DNA of 59,345 nt, taken from Planctomycetota bacterium (GTDB lineage: Bacteria > Planctomycetota > Phycisphaerae > Phycisphaerales > Phycisphaeraceae). The notes beneath the pieces were generated by a model. It was not told the DNA's origin, ran no database searches, and worked only from the letters and a program-made list of their open reading frames with translations. Positions 1 to 8,708 of this stretch are shown one piece after another. Location of the stretch: assembly GCA_024279275.1 (NCBI GenBank), contig JAJRRS010000166.1:1-59345 (forward strand), written 5' to 3'. Every line of letters starts with the position of its first letter. Within the stretch, counting starts at the first letter, position 1. The position numbers and the translations under genes are program-made.

Positions 1-1
1 C

Positions 2-130
2 CTAAGCAACCGTATCTTCGCTGATCAGGACGAACTGTGGGACGCATGCGTGGTGGCCTGGAACCACCTGGGTCCCCAACGCCTGGCCAGCATCTGCCAC
101 ACCGATTGGGTCGCGCTGGAATTAAGATGA
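2..130 (+). CDS. IS630-like transposase, C-terminal end (partial)
   Basis: The window opens inside a reading frame that ends at a TGA at 128-130. The 42 visible residues (LSNRIFADQDELWDACVVAW... ending DWVALELR) resemble the C-terminus of IS630/Tc1-mariner DDE transposases, which usually end with an N-R-x-F/Y segment, a helical D-A-x-x-A-W-N segment and a final short I...DW motif. The catalytic DDE core lies outside the window, so intactness cannot be judged. No terminal inverted repeat is obvious in the 190 bases downstream. Confidence 0.55.
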   Translation, partial: LSNRIFADQDELWDACVVAWNHLGPQRLASICHTDWVALELR

Positions 131-322
131 AGGCGTATTACTTGACTCGGTAATCGCTATCCACACATGCCGCCATATCCATATAATGATACTAGCGAGT
201 CCGCTGTTGCTTTAGTCCCTGCAACAAGTTAAGTCTTGTACTATAATTAACATCCGATATGATGGGCCCGCCGCTCATCGATGTGTTCGGTATGTTCGGC
301 AAACAGGGGGTGGAGAAAGACA

Positions 323-982
323 ATGATATTTCATTTCGGTATACCCATGCGCTCACGCATGGGCGCGGCAGTTGTGGCCTTGACGGGCCTGGTGTTTGTT
401 TCGACGACGCAGGCATCGATTACAATCAACGCGGTGGAGTCCGGCGGGAGCGTGGTATTCAGTTCGCAAGCCGGCGGCTCGTTGAACATGACTGCGTGGG
501 GAACTCCCCAATTTACCAATAATGAAGAAGGTTCCAAAGGATCAATCGTTAATGTGGCGGTAGATGGAGACGGAAGGAGAAATGATCTTACCTCCCTCCC
601 GGCCGGAAGCTACACCGACCAATATAGTATTGCGACGGTTGCAATCCCATCAGCGTGGCTCGGCCATGGCACGAACCACGTTTCATTTTCATCAGATTCA
701 AGTGGTATACCCTTCTTGTTTACCACATTCACCTCAATTGCCGATTCGCGGATCCGTGTCCCTGCCGGTTACGTGTCCGGTGCCACCCTCGGCACGTTCT
801 CGTTTTCGCTTCCGGGTACCTTCGCTTCATTAACGCTCAACCCCGGCACACACACATGGACCTGGGCTAACGGAACCGCTAATGAGGATTCGGTGATCCT
901 GAACATCGGCGTCCCCGAGCCCGCATCACTGGCGCTGCTTGGCCTAGGCGGACTGACGATGCTGCGCCGCCGCACAGCCTAA
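323..982 (+). CDS. PEP-CTERM sorting domain protein
   Basis: Secreted protein of 219 residues with a basic start, a hydrophobic signal segment (VVALTGLVFVSTTQA, cleavage likely after TQA) and a beta-rich Ser/Thr/Gly-rich body. The C-terminus has the classic sorting signal: VPEPASLALLGLGGL followed by a short hydrophobic stretch and RRR. PEP-CTERM proteins are handled by an exosortase at the inner membrane and often end up in the envelope or extracellular matrix; no exosortase gene is in this window. The ATG at 323 is chosen over the one at 281 because GGAGAAAG lies just upstream and the signal peptide then starts properly. The body has no recognised domain. A strong terminator follows. Confidence 0.85.
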   Translation: MIFHFGIPMRSRMGAAVVALTGLVFVSTTQASITINAVESGGSVVFSSQAGGSLNMTAWGTPQFTNNEEGSKGSIVNVAVDGDGRRNDLTSLPAGSYTDQYSIATVAIPSAWLGHGTNHVSFSSDSSGIPFLFTTFTSIADSRIRVPAGYVSGATLGTFSFSLPGTFASLTLNPGTHTWTWANGTANEDSVILNIGVPEPASLALLGLGGLTMLRRRTA

Positions 983-1011
983 GCGCGTCACGACAATCCA
1001 GATCAACAACC

Positions 1012-1040
1012 ACGACCCCGGTGCAAGCCGGGGTCGTTTT
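1012..1040 (+). terminator. Rho-independent terminator
   Basis: A perfect 10-bp stem, ACGACCCCGG / CCGGGGTCGT, closes a 6-base loop (TGCAAG) and is followed by TTTG. It sits 30 bases after the PEP-CTERM gene and fits its transcription end. Confidence 0.85.
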
Positions 1041-1250
1041 GTATACGGCCGCTGACCGCGCCGCCGTCATATCCGCATGACCCGACCTACCGCAGCACAC
1101 ACACGCGGCGGTGTTGGCGTTGGTAATTACATGAGGTCGTGAATGAATCAGCCCCCGGCATCCTGCGCCGCTGGCCACGGAATCCCCACCCCGCACGCAC
1201 AAGAACAGAGCTTCCAAACCCTGCGCATAGTTAAGTAAGAGGTTACTGCC

Positions 1251-1796
1251 TTAGCAAACACACCCCACCCGGTTCCAAGGCATCTTCGCCAGCACCATCC
1301 CCATACCGCACCAATCCGTCACCCCCGCAAAGATCAGCCCACAACCCACAAAGCCCGGCACAACCATAAACCACGGGCTTACCGTGACGGACAACAACGT
1401 CCCGCCCGCCACCAACGCCCCAGCCGCAATCCGCACCTGCCGCTCCAGCGATAAGGTCTGCTTGCCATGCTTCACCGCAAGCCCCGCACGCTCACACGCC
1501 GGCGTCCCGCCTTCCACGTTCACCGCCACCACGCCCGCCTCGCACAGCTTCTCGCACGCCTGCTTCGCACGCGCACCGCTCTGACACACCACATATACAG
1601 GCGATTCGCTCGGACTCTTGCGCTGCTTTACCAAATCCTCCGGGTCCAGCGCATCCAACGGCACATTCATCGCCGCCTCCACATGCACGCTCTCATACTC
1701 CACAGGCGTCCGCACATCGATCAGGTCAATCTGCTCATCCAGAACAAGCAACTCGCCCAATTCCTCAGGTGTAATAGTTTGTAGTGTCACGATCAA
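1251..1796 (-). CDS. Rhodanese domain protein with YgaP-like membrane tail
   Basis: 181 residues. Residues 1-110 form a rhodanese domain: the DVRTPVEY motif is at 27-34 and the catalytic loop CQSGARA has its active cysteine at Cys71. Residues about 118-170 form two hydrophobic segments of the DUF2892 type found in the membrane rhodanese YgaP of E. coli, which carries sulfane sulfur as a persulfide on this Cys. The gene starts with a 4-base ATGA overlap with the end of the upstream oxidoreductase gene, so the two are translationally coupled. With the ArsR regulator upstream, the operon fits sulfane-sulfur or persulfide handling; this role is inferred. Confidence 0.85.
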   Translation of the reverse strand: MIVTLQTITPEELGELLVLDEQIDLIDVRTPVEYESVHVEAAMNVPLDALDPEDLVKQRKSPSESPVYVVCQSGARAKQACEKLCEAGVVAVNVEGGTPACERAGLAVKHGKQTLSLERQVRIAAGALVAGGTLLSVTVSPWFMVVPGFVGCGLIFAGVTDWCGMGMVLAKMPWNRVGCVC

Positions 1797-3484
1797 GCCT
1801 CTCCTAGTGTAAGTTCTTTGCTCGCAAGAGCGTGCTTCCGCATGACCACACCCCCGCTTAGATTAAATACGTCCTTAAACCCATTCTGCATCAGCACCCG
1901 ACAAGCAACATACGACCTCAGCCCGCTCGCACACGTCACCACCGTCGGCCTGCTGGCATCCAACTCATCCAGCCGACCCCGCAAATCATCGACCGGAATA
2001 TGCACCGGGTCTGTCACATCCGGGAATGCCATCTTCGCCACCTCCCCCGCCGACCGGACATCCAACGCCTGCAACCCCGACAAGTCCGCACCACAATCCA
2101 ACACCTTCACATGCCCATCCAATTCATTGCAAGCCGCAAACGCCGCCATATGCACCGGGTCTTTCGCCGCCCCATAAGGCGGAGCATACGCAAGGTCCAG
2201 ACCCGTCAGGTCATACACCTTCGCACCAAAACGCATCGCCGTCGCGATCACATCCATCCGCTTATCTATCCCATCCGCACCAACCGCCTGCGCCCCCAGC
2301 ACCTTCCCCGTCACCGGCTCATAAATCAGCTTAAGAACCATCTGCTTCGCGCCCGGGTAATACCCCACATGCTGATTCGCCAAAACCGTCACGCTCTTCG
2401 CATCACGCCCCAGCCGCTCCGCGAGCTTCCGTGACATCCCCGTCATCCCCGCCGCTAGCCCGAACACCCGCGCGATCGCCGTCCCATATACCGCCGTCGC
2501 GGGGTCCGACTTACCCGTCGCCGCATGCTCTCCCGCCGCACGCCCCGACCGGTTCGCCGGCCCAGCCAAAGGCACACGCATCATCTTCCCCGTCGGCCCA
2601 TACTCATACTCCGCCACATCACCCACCGCATAAATAGCCTTATCTTCCGTCTGCCCATACTCATTGGTTAATACCCCGCCCGTCTCCCCCAGCGACAGCC
2701 CCGCATCCACCGCCAGTTTCACGTTCGGCCGAACACCCACCCCCATAATCACCAAATCCGTCCCCAACACCGTCCCACTATTCAACACCACCGAATCCGC
2801 CAACCCATCCACCGTCCGAATCTCCTTGATCCCATCACCCAGATGCAGATCAACCCCCTTCGCCTCCAACTCCGCTTCCAGAATGTGCGCCATCTCCGAA
2901 TCCAAAGGCGGCAGCACCTGCTCCACTAATTCGACCAGCCGCGTCTCGATCCCAAGCCCGTGCAACTGCTCAACCATCTCCAACCCAATAAAACCCGCAC
3001 CAATCACCACCGCGCGCTTAGGCTTGGTCACATCCAGATAACTCTTGATCCGATCCACATCCTCCACATTCCGCAGCGTAAACACATTCGCCGAATCCAC
3101 CCCACCAATCGGCGGAACTATCGGCGAAGCACCCGGCGCCAAAATCAACTTGTCATATCCCAACTCATAACTCTCCCCCTCACGATGATCCAACACGGTA
3201 ATAATCTTCCGCGCCCGATCAATAGCTGTCACCTCCTGCCGCGTCCGCACATCAATATTAAACCGCTTCTCAAAAAGCTCCGGCTTCGCCACCAGCAACT
3301 TCTCGCGATCCGTAATCTCACCCCCCAGGTAATAAGGCAACCCGCAGTTCGCAAACGAAACATGCCGATCCTTCTCCAGCATGATAATCTGCGCACCCTC
3401 GTTCATACGCCTCGCCCGCGTCGCCGCCGAAGCGCCGCCCGCAACACCGCCCACGATTACAATACGCAATGATTGACCGCCCAT
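1793..3484 (-). CDS. CoA-disulfide/persulfide reductase-like flavoprotein fused to rhodanese
   Basis: 563 residues. An N-terminal FAD-binding Rossmann fold (VIVGGVAGGASAATRARR) is followed by SFANCGLPYYLGG, whose Cys47 is the single redox cysteine of CoA-disulfide reductases. A second NAD(P)-binding fold (VVIGAGFIGLEMVE) and the dimerisation domain follow. The last 110 residues are a rhodanese domain with the loop CASGLRS, active Cys518. Enzymes of this architecture (CoADR-RHD) reduce CoA disulfides, CoA persulfide or polysulfide with NAD(P)H. The start ATG has TTGGAGG upstream. It lies 18 bases downstream of arsR and overlaps the next rhodanese gene. Confidence 0.9.
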   Translation of the reverse strand: MGGQSLRIVIVGGVAGGASAATRARRMNEGAQIIMLEKDRHVSFANCGLPYYLGGEITDREKLLVAKPELFEKRFNIDVRTRQEVTAIDRARKIITVLDHREGESYELGYDKLILAPGASPIVPPIGGVDSANVFTLRNVEDVDRIKSYLDVTKPKRAVVIGAGFIGLEMVEQLHGLGIETRLVELVEQVLPPLDSEMAHILEAELEAKGVDLHLGDGIKEIRTVDGLADSVVLNSGTVLGTDLVIMGVGVRPNVKLAVDAGLSLGETGGVLTNEYGQTEDKAIYAVGDVAEYEYGPTGKMMRVPLAGPANRSGRAAGEHAATGKSDPATAVYGTAIARVFGLAAGMTGMSRKLAERLGRDAKSVTVLANQHVGYYPGAKQMVLKLIYEPVTGKVLGAQAVGADGIDKRMDVIATAMRFGAKVYDLTGLDLAYAPPYGAAKDPVHMAAFAACNELDGHVKVLDCGADLSGLQALDVRSAGEVAKMAFPDVTDPVHIPVDDLRGRLDELDASRPTVVTCASGLRSYVACRVLMQNGFKDVFNLSGGVVMRKHALASKELTLGEA

Positions 3485-3502
3485 GTCAAACCTCCAATTT
3501 GT

Positions 3503-3823
3503 TTAGCTTCCCTGACCGTGCTTACGGATACAGTCGATCACGTTCTCCGCATTCGGGTTCTCGACCCTGTAATAAGCCGTCCGCCCATCCCGACGCACCC
3601 CCAAAATCCCATGCGCCCGCATATGGCTAAGGTGCTGACTCACCGCACTCGGCGCCAGCCCAACCTCCTCCGCCAACTCACCCACACTCAACTGCCCCCC
3701 CATCAGCAACTCCACGATCTTCAACCGATGCGGGTGCGCCAACACACGCAACACCTGCGAGCAAGCTTCCAGGTCAGACATCCGCAACGGGGCCGGGGGG
3801 GCTGGGGCCTTTTGATGACTCAT
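3503..3823 (-). CDS. ArsR-family transcriptional regulator
   Basis: 106-residue winged helix-turn-helix protein: recognition region LSVGELAEEVGLAPSAVSQHLSHMRAHGI, wing RRDGRTAYYRV. The ELCVCDL metal site of arsenic sensors is absent. It has only two cysteines, Cys21 in the first helix and Cys98 in the last helix. That is reminiscent of thiol-based ArsR repressors such as BigR/SqrR, although the first Cys is not at the same place. It is first in the operon with the CoADR-rhodanese gene and a second rhodanese gene, and a perfect palindrome lies 10 bases upstream of the ATG, so autorepression relieved by reactive sulfur is a reasonable inference. No Shine-Dalgarno precedes the ATG; an internal ATG at 3781 (MSDLEAC) is an alternative start. 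Confidence 0.85.
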   Translation of the reverse strand: MSHQKAPAPPAPLRMSDLEACSQVLRVLAHPHRLKIVELLMGGQLSVGELAEEVGLAPSAVSQHLSHMRAHGILGVRRDGRTAYYRVENPNAENVIDCIRKHGQGS

Positions 3824-3832
3824 AATATCAAT

Positions 3833-3852
3833 ATATCATACTAATATGATAT
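3833..3852. promoter_or_regulatory. Palindromic operator upstream of the arsR operon
   Basis: ATATCATA-CTAA-TATGATAT is a perfect 8+8 inverted repeat in an AT-rich patch within otherwise GC-rich DNA. It lies 10 bases upstream of the arsR start codon. Size, symmetry and placement fit an ArsR-dimer operator overlapping the promoter. Binding is inferred. Confidence 0.7.
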
Positions 3853-3920
3853 GTCAAGCCCAACAACAATCCCCACCACGACGGCCGTAGGGGCCTAAAA
3901 CACCAGAACCGCCCGCATCC

Positions 3921-4448
3921 TTAGCCGCTTGCGGCTTCGCGACTCTTACTCTTACAGGCTTTCTTCCCCACGCCCAATATCCCCGCCCCACACTCCGGAC
4001 AACTCACCGACCCCACACTCCCCCGCAAGTCATACCCGCAGGCGGGGCAGTGGCCCACCGGATACCGCTGGCGATGCCACAGACAAAACGCAACGATCGG
4101 CCAGGCCGAAAATCCGAGGAACACGATTGACAGGGGCACCGGAAACAACGGTTCAAGGCCTTGGTACTGCGCAAACCGCATCCAGGAGTACTGCATCATC
4201 GGCTTCCCACGGTAAGCTGGACGGGTCGTTACTTTGAATCGCGGTGCTGAGACTGAATCGTAGGTCACGCGTGCTTCGCCGTGAAGGATGTCGATGAGGA
4301 GGCTGGAATCTCTCGAGAGAGGACATGCCACGTTCAGATATCGGAAGTAGGATCCGAGCAATAGCACGCCAAAGAAGATCGCCATTACCGTCACGGCGCA
4401 CAAAATAGTTTTCTCAAGCCGACCTCGGCGTTTGTACTCTCCGCTCAT
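3921..4448 (-). CDS. Membrane protein with C-terminal CPxCGYDLRG zinc ribbon
   Basis: 175 residues. There is an N-terminal membrane segment (about residues 13-33), a periplasmic-like loop, a second hydrophobic stretch (VPLSIVFLGFSAWPIVAFCLW), then a zinc ribbon CPACGYDLRG...CPECG. This combination is common in planctomycetes; its function is unknown. The start at 4448 is preferred over 4463 because it makes a 4-base ATGA overlap with the upstream gene and has GGGGAGG upstream. It forms a two-gene operon with a similar, smaller protein. Confidence 0.7.
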   Translation of the reverse strand: MSGEYKRRGRLEKTILCAVTVMAIFFGVLLLGSYFRYLNVACPLSRDSSLLIDILHGEARVTYDSVSAPRFKVTTRPAYRGKPMMQYSWMRFAQYQGLEPLFPVPLSIVFLGFSAWPIVAFCLWHRQRYPVGHCPACGYDLRGSVGSVSCPECGAGILGVGKKACKSKSREAASG

Positions 4449-4783
4449 ATCACCTCCCCGCACTCACTGCACTCGGGCTTGCTCAGCCCCCTAAGGATAT
4501 ACCCGCACCGCCGGCAGCGGGTTTCGGTGTCGGCTTTGGGCTTGAGGATGAGGTGGTGGGCGGAAACAGCAACTAGAGAGCCAAGGAACGCAAACGGCAT
4601 TACGAAGAAAACCGCACTTATCAGTGCGTTCCACCAGTACGCATACTGCCGTGAGAGAGACAATGATATTTGAAATGCCCATGCCAATGTGGTCGTCTCT
4701 ATGGTAGAAGCAAGTGTTGCGACGACCGCGCCTAACAGTCCGGCGAGGGTGTATCTCGTTACCTCTCGTTTAGTAATCCGCAT
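4445..4783 (-). CDS. Small membrane protein with zinc ribbon
   Basis: 112 residues (MRITKREVTRYTLAGLL...). Two predicted membrane segments are followed by CRRCGYILRG...CSECG, the same C-terminal zinc ribbon type as its operon partner. The start at 4783 has TTGGAAAAG about 7 bases upstream; the longer frame to 4930 would add a low-complexity Gly/Val stretch and is rejected. Function unknown. Confidence 0.65.
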   Translation of the reverse strand: MRITKREVTRYTLAGLLGAVVATLASTIETTTLAWAFQISLSLSRQYAYWWNALISAVFFVMPFAFLGSLVAVSAHHLILKPKADTETRCRRCGYILRGLSKPECSECGEVI

Positions 4784-5046
4784 GACGTCTACTTTTCCAA
4801 GCACGACCAGCCGCGCCAACTCACAACCACGACCATCCCCCCGGCATATCCCCAAGACCACATTATCATGCCCCTCCCACTTCACACCGTCAACACCCAA
4901 CCCTACACCAAGCACCCAAACCCATCCCACGCCCCCAACCCACGCTTGCGGTTTAGCCTCCCCCTCCTCACATCATCAATCATAATTCACCAATCACACA
5001 TCTCCCCCCAAGCACCCCCCGAATAAACCCCTATAATGCCCCCGCT

Positions 5047-5129
5047 GGCCGCGTGCCCGAGTGGACTAAGGGGGCGGATTGCAAATCCGCTAGCGTAAGC
5101 TGACGTCGGTTCGAATCCGACCGCGGCCT
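5047..5129 (+). tRNA. tRNA-Cys (GCA) with long variable arm
   Basis: Full cloverleaf by eye: acceptor GGCCGCG/CGCGGCC (5047-5053, 5122-5128), D arm CCC...GGG, anticodon stem GCGGA/TCCGC with loop TTGCAAA (anticodon GCA at 5081-5083), and T arm GTCGG-TTCGAAT-CCGAC. The discriminator base is T, as required by cysteinyl-tRNA synthetase. The region between anticodon and T stems (5091-5104) is 14 bases and can form a small hairpin (AGC-GTAA-GCT), a class II feature normally seen in Ser, Leu and bacterial Tyr tRNAs. CCA is not encoded. Confidence 0.9.
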
Positions 5130-5757
5130 TTTCTCATCATTTCTAACAGATCCCCAGCCAATCACCGCCAGGCTCTCCACCGCAAATCTTGGCCAGTCCG
5201 CATCTCTCGCGACACTTTCATGCGCACACATCCGCCACTTTTCAATCACAATCCATCAGCCATGTGATATTCTCGCATACGCCCCGCACACCTGAACTTA
5301 CGCCTGTTGCACCCCCGCAATCCGCCACGATTCGGCGCACAAACACGACATTTCCACCATAAGTGGAGACACAACTTATTCCCTGGAACTAGATCCGGGG
5401 GCGTGTCTGCCGACAACCTCACGACGGCGATCGACAGCTACCCTGAGTATCCAAAGATTAAAAGGACCAGGACTCGAGGGCTGCCCCCACCCCCGCCCCC
5501 GGATGTGTATCAGGTTTCACCTGCTACACATCCGGGAACCCGACCCCGGGAAAGCAACGGATGAAACTTCATCCAAGCTCCGGGGGCGGGAACTCCGGGG
5601 GGGGGGACTTGGTAGCGGATCGCCCCGGCCAGATGACGGACTCACAGGACACGGGCTTGACCTGGTCCCAATGACCCCGCGCCTGCCGTTACCGCCGGTG
5701 AATCGTGAGGTATGAATTCTGATCGCTGAGTGCTGATGTAAAGAACAGGAAAAATAT
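5130..5757. other. Non-coding stretch with two strong hairpins
   Basis: There is no convincing reading frame in these 628 bases. The notable content is two adjacent stem-loops at 5498-5536 and 5539-5590, described separately, within C-rich and G-rich tracts. I saw no RNase P, tmRNA or SRP RNA hallmarks. Confidence 0.5.
5498..5590. ncRNA. Candidate structured RNA: tandem stem-loops
   Basis: Stem 1 spans 5498-5536: CCCGGATGTGTA pairs with TACACATCCGGG, then one T/C mismatch, then CAGGT/ACCTG around a TTC loop, giving 17 pairs. Stem 2 spans 5539-5590: CCCG-A-CCCCGG pairs with CCGGGG-G-CGGG and encloses a smaller hairpin GGATGA/TCATCC (5559-5574). There is no T-run on either side, so a simple terminator is unlikely. 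Strand and transcription are unknown; it could also be a repeat or a mobile-element end. Confidence 0.35.
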
Positions 5758-5972
5758 TTAACCACAAAAACACCGAGACCCCAGAGAAATATATATCGAG
5801 CGATACACCCCACGAAGCGCCGCGACTTGTCGCGTCCCCTTCCTAATCTGCGTCATCTGCGCAATCTGCGGATACTCCCTCTCCGATTCTTTTCTCTGCA
5901 CCCTCTGTACCCTCCGTAAACTCTTCCGGGAATCCCTCCCCACCCTCTCCGTGTCTCCGCGCCCTTCGTGAT
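5758..5972. repeat. Dispersed intergenic repeat, GCAGATTGCGCAGAT family (copy 1)
   Basis: Contains CGCGACTTGTCGCG (a small hairpin), then the module ATCTGCGTCATCTGCGCAAT and CTGCGGATACTCC, then pyrimidine-rich text derived from CAGAG-type repeats. The 28868-28985 copy is nearly the same sequence in the opposite orientation over roughly 110 bases. Related copies are at 27405-27571 and 33979-34120. Confidence 0.75.
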
Positions 5973-5993
5973 ATCCCCCATGCTTCTCTTCAA

Positions 5994-6419
5994 TCACTTC
6001 ATCGTCAACACCACGATCCCCGCCACCGTGAGCGCGGTCCCCGTAACCAGCCGCAGCGACATCGGCTCGCCCCCGAAGATCACCGCCGCCATCGCACCGA
6101 ACATCGGAGCAGTAAAAGCGATCGGCATCACCTGACTCAAAGGCGCACCCTTGATAGCCATGTAAAAACACAACATCCCGATCGACCCAGCCAGCAGCCC
6201 GCCATCCAGAACCATGTACAGCAACGCGGGCGTGCCCGCACCCGAAAGCGTCTTGAGTTGAGGCGCAGCAATCAACCCCAACACCACCAGCGCCACCGCG
6301 GTACGGACGCTGATCCCCACCTGAGGCGAAAGACCACCAAGGTGCAGCCCCTTCTTCTCGAAATACCCACCGATCCCCCACGCGGCGGCGGTCATCAGTG
6401 CAAACAATTGCGGCTTCAT
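5994..6419 (-). CDS. EamA-family (DMT) transporter, single-domain
   Basis: 141 residues with about four hydrophobic helices (LFALMTAAAWGIGGYFEKKGL, VRTAVALVVLGLIAA, GLLAGSIGMLCFYMAIKGAP, ALTVAGIVVLTMK). The motif FYMAIKGAPLSQVMPIAFTAPMFG fits one EamA repeat; most drug/metabolite transporters have two, so this short form probably works as a dimer. The start at 6419 is chosen for AGGGAGGG immediately upstream. The substrate cannot be told. Confidence 0.75.
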   Translation of the reverse strand: MKPQLFALMTAAAWGIGGYFEKKGLHLGGLSPQVGISVRTAVALVVLGLIAAPQLKTLSGAGTPALLYMVLDGGLLAGSIGMLCFYMAIKGAPLSQVMPIAFTAPMFGAMAAVIFGGEPMSLRLVTGTALTVAGIVVLTMK

Positions 6420-6524
6420 ACAGCCCTCCCTAAACGCGACATCGACGCGGTAGCCTACCCAATCAAAAAGCCCAGGCACGAGCCGTGCGTGGGCTTGGAT
6501 ATTCTTAACTCTGACGCCGCCCGT

Positions 6525-8708
6525 TTACTTGATAAACAGCATCTCCTGATACGTCGGCAACGGCCAAAGATCATCGGCGACAATCCCTTCCAACGCATCC
6601 GCAGCAGCACGCACCGCGAGCATCGCAGGCAGGATCGTGTCGCAATAATGACGGGCCTCGGCCTTGAGGTTCTTGGCGTGGTGCTCCATCGCCTCCTCGA
6701 GCAAGGCGGTCGAATCCTGAAGATCCTTGACCAGCGAAGTGACCGTATCAAGGGTTCGAATATCGAAATCGAAGCCGTTGGCCTTGAGGTTTGTGCAGGT
6801 CGAAGCAAGCTCGTTCTGATAACGGACCGCAGCGGGGAATATCCGCGTCCTTGATATCCGGACCGTGAGAATGGCTTCAACATTAACCACCGCACAGTAC
6901 TGCTCGAAGTAGATCTCCTGCCGGCTCGCCAGCTCGCGTTTGGACAACACGTTGTACTTCTTGAACGTCGCCACGACCTCGGGAGACGTGATGGCGGGCA
7001 GAGCATCGGGCGTCGTCCGGTTGTTGGAAAGCCCGCGTTTTACCGCCTCTTTATGCCATTCATCGGAGTACCCATCACCATTGAAAATGATCGCACCATG
7101 TTCCTTGATGATCTTCTGCACCAACTTCTGCACAGCAGCGTTGAGCTTCTTGGGATCGCCCTTGGTCGCCTTCTCCAACTCGGTAGCGGCGTAGTCCAGG
7201 CTCTCTGCGACAATCGTGTTCAACGCAACCAACGGCCCAGCAATACTCTGAGCGGAACCCAACGCACGGAACTCAAACCGATTACCGGTAAACGCGAACG
7301 GGCTGGTGCGGTTACGGTCCCCAGCATCACGCGGCAGCGGCGGCAGCGTGTCCACACCGATGTTCATCACGCCGCCTTTCTTGCTCCGCTTGGCGCTGCC
7401 ACCCTTGGCGATCTGCTCAAAAACATCCGCAAGCTGTTCGCCCAGGAAGATCGAGATGATCGCCGGCGGTGCCTCGTTGGCGCCCAACCGATGGTCGTTG
7501 CCCGCGTGAGCAATCACCGCACGCAGCAGGTGGTTGTACTTATGCACCGCACGGATCACAGCCGAGCAGAACACCAGGAATTGCGCGTTATCGTGCGGCG
7601 TCTCGCCTGGCTGCAACAGGTTGCCCAACTCGGCATTACCCATCGACCAGTTCAAGTGCTTGCCCGACCCGTTGACACCGGCGAACGGCTTCTCATGCAG
7701 CAGGCACTCCATGCCGTACTTCTGCGCCACCCGCTTCAGCGTAATCATCACCAACTGCTGATGGTCGGTGGCCACGTTGGCGTCCTCAAAAACAGGGGCG
7801 ACCTCGTACTGCCCCGGGGCGACCTCGTTGTGACGCGTCTTGATGGGGACGCCGAGCTTGTAAAGCTCGCGCTCGGTCTCAAGCATATAAGCCAGAACAC
7901 GCTCGGGGATCGCACCGAAGTAGTGATCGTCCATCTCCTGGCCCTTCGGCGGGGGGGCACCGAAGAGCGATCGTCCTGCGGTGAGCAAGTCGGGGCGGGC
8001 AAAGTAGAAGTTGCGGTCGATCAGGAAGTATTCCTGCTCCGCCCCCGCAGTCGCCTTGATGCGCGGCGAGTCTTCGTGGCCGAACAATTTAAGAACCCGC
8101 TGCGCCTGGCTGTTCAGTGCCTGCATGGAGCGGAGCACGGGCGTCTTCTTGTCCAACGCCTCGCCGGTCCACGAGACGAACGCGGTGGGGATACACAGCG
8201 TTGTGCCGTTGGGATTTTCCATAACGTACGCCGGGCTGGTAACGTCCCAGGCCGTATACCCACGGGCCTCGAAGGTGACGCGGATACCGCCCGAGGGGAA
8301 GCTCGACGCATCCGGTTCGCCTTGGATAAGCTGCGCACCGGAGAACTCGGTGATCGCGCCGCCCTCGCCATCCGGACTCAGAAACGAATCGTGCTTCTCA
8401 GCGGTCAGCCCGGTCAACGGGTAAAAGACGTGAGCGTAATGGGTCGCGCCCTTGCCGATCGCCCAGTCGCGCATGGCGGCGGCGACGACGTCGGCAATCG
8501 ACTCGTCCAGCTTCTCACCCTGCTCAAGAGACCGGGCCAGTTTCTTGTAAATTTCTTTGGGCAGCTTCTCACGCATGACCCAGACGCCAAAGACATTGCA
8601 CCCGAACAGGTCGCGCGTCGGGGTCTCCGCGAAGTTCAAGGGTTCACTGATCGGCTGATAGTTGGTCACCGCTGTGACCGCTCGTGTTCGTGCGTTGGTG
8701 CCACTCAT
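6525..8708 (-). CDS. glnN: Glutamine synthetase type III
   Basis: 727 residues, in the size range of GSIII (about 700-750, against about 470 for GSI). It makes glutamine from glutamate, ammonia and ATP in the cytoplasm. Family marks include [13 protein letters not shown] near the N-terminus, the catalytic-core segment [25 protein letters not shown] and [10 protein letters not shown]. The start at 8708 ([10 protein letters not shown]) has CAGGAGCGG upstream; the frame extends to 8762 but without a ribosome site. It is transcribed away from the aconitase gene across a 457-base intergenic region. Confidence 0.95.
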   Translation of the reverse strand: MSGTNARTRAVTAVTNYQPISEPLNFAETPTRDLFGCNVFGVWVMREKLPKEIYKKLARSLEQGEKLDESIADVVAAAMRDWAIGKGATHYAHVFYPLTGLTAEKHDSFLSPDGEGGAITEFSGAQLIQGEPDASSFPSGGIRVTFEARGYTAWDVTSPAYVMENPNGTTLCIPTAFVSWTGEALDKKTPVLRSMQALNSQAQRVLKLFGHEDSPRIKATAGAEQEYFLIDRNFYFARPDLLTAGRSLFGAPPPKGQEMDDHYFGAIPERVLAYMLETERELYKLGVPIKTRHNEVAPGQYEVAPVFEDANVATDHQQLVMITLKRVAQKYGMECLLHEKPFAGVNGSGKHLNWSMGNAELGNLLQPGETPHDNAQFLVFCSAVIRAVHKYNHLLRAVIAHAGNDHRLGANEAPPAIISIFLGEQLADVFEQIAKGGSAKRSKKGGVMNIGVDTLPPLPRDAGDRNRTSPFAFTGNRFEFRALGSAQSIAGPLVALNTIVAESLDYAATELEKATKGDPKKLNAAVQKLVQKIIKEHGAIIFNGDGYSDEWHKEAVKRGLSNNRTTPDALPAITSPEVVATFKKYNVLSKRELASRQEIYFEQYCAVVNVEAILTVRISRTRIFPAAVRYQNELASTCTNLKANGFDFDIRTLDTVTSLVKDLQDSTALLEEAMEHHAKNLKAEARHYCDTILPAMLAVRAAADALEGIVADDLWPLPTYQEMLFIK

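Noticed and set aside
5031-5249. Minus-strand ORF of 72 codons over the tRNA
   Set aside because: It is the well-known spurious translation of a tRNA gene (SDSNRRQLTLADLQSAPL).
5130-5757. RNase P RNA, tmRNA or SRP RNA in the structured gap
   Set aside because: None of the conserved core sequences of these RNAs could be found on either strand.
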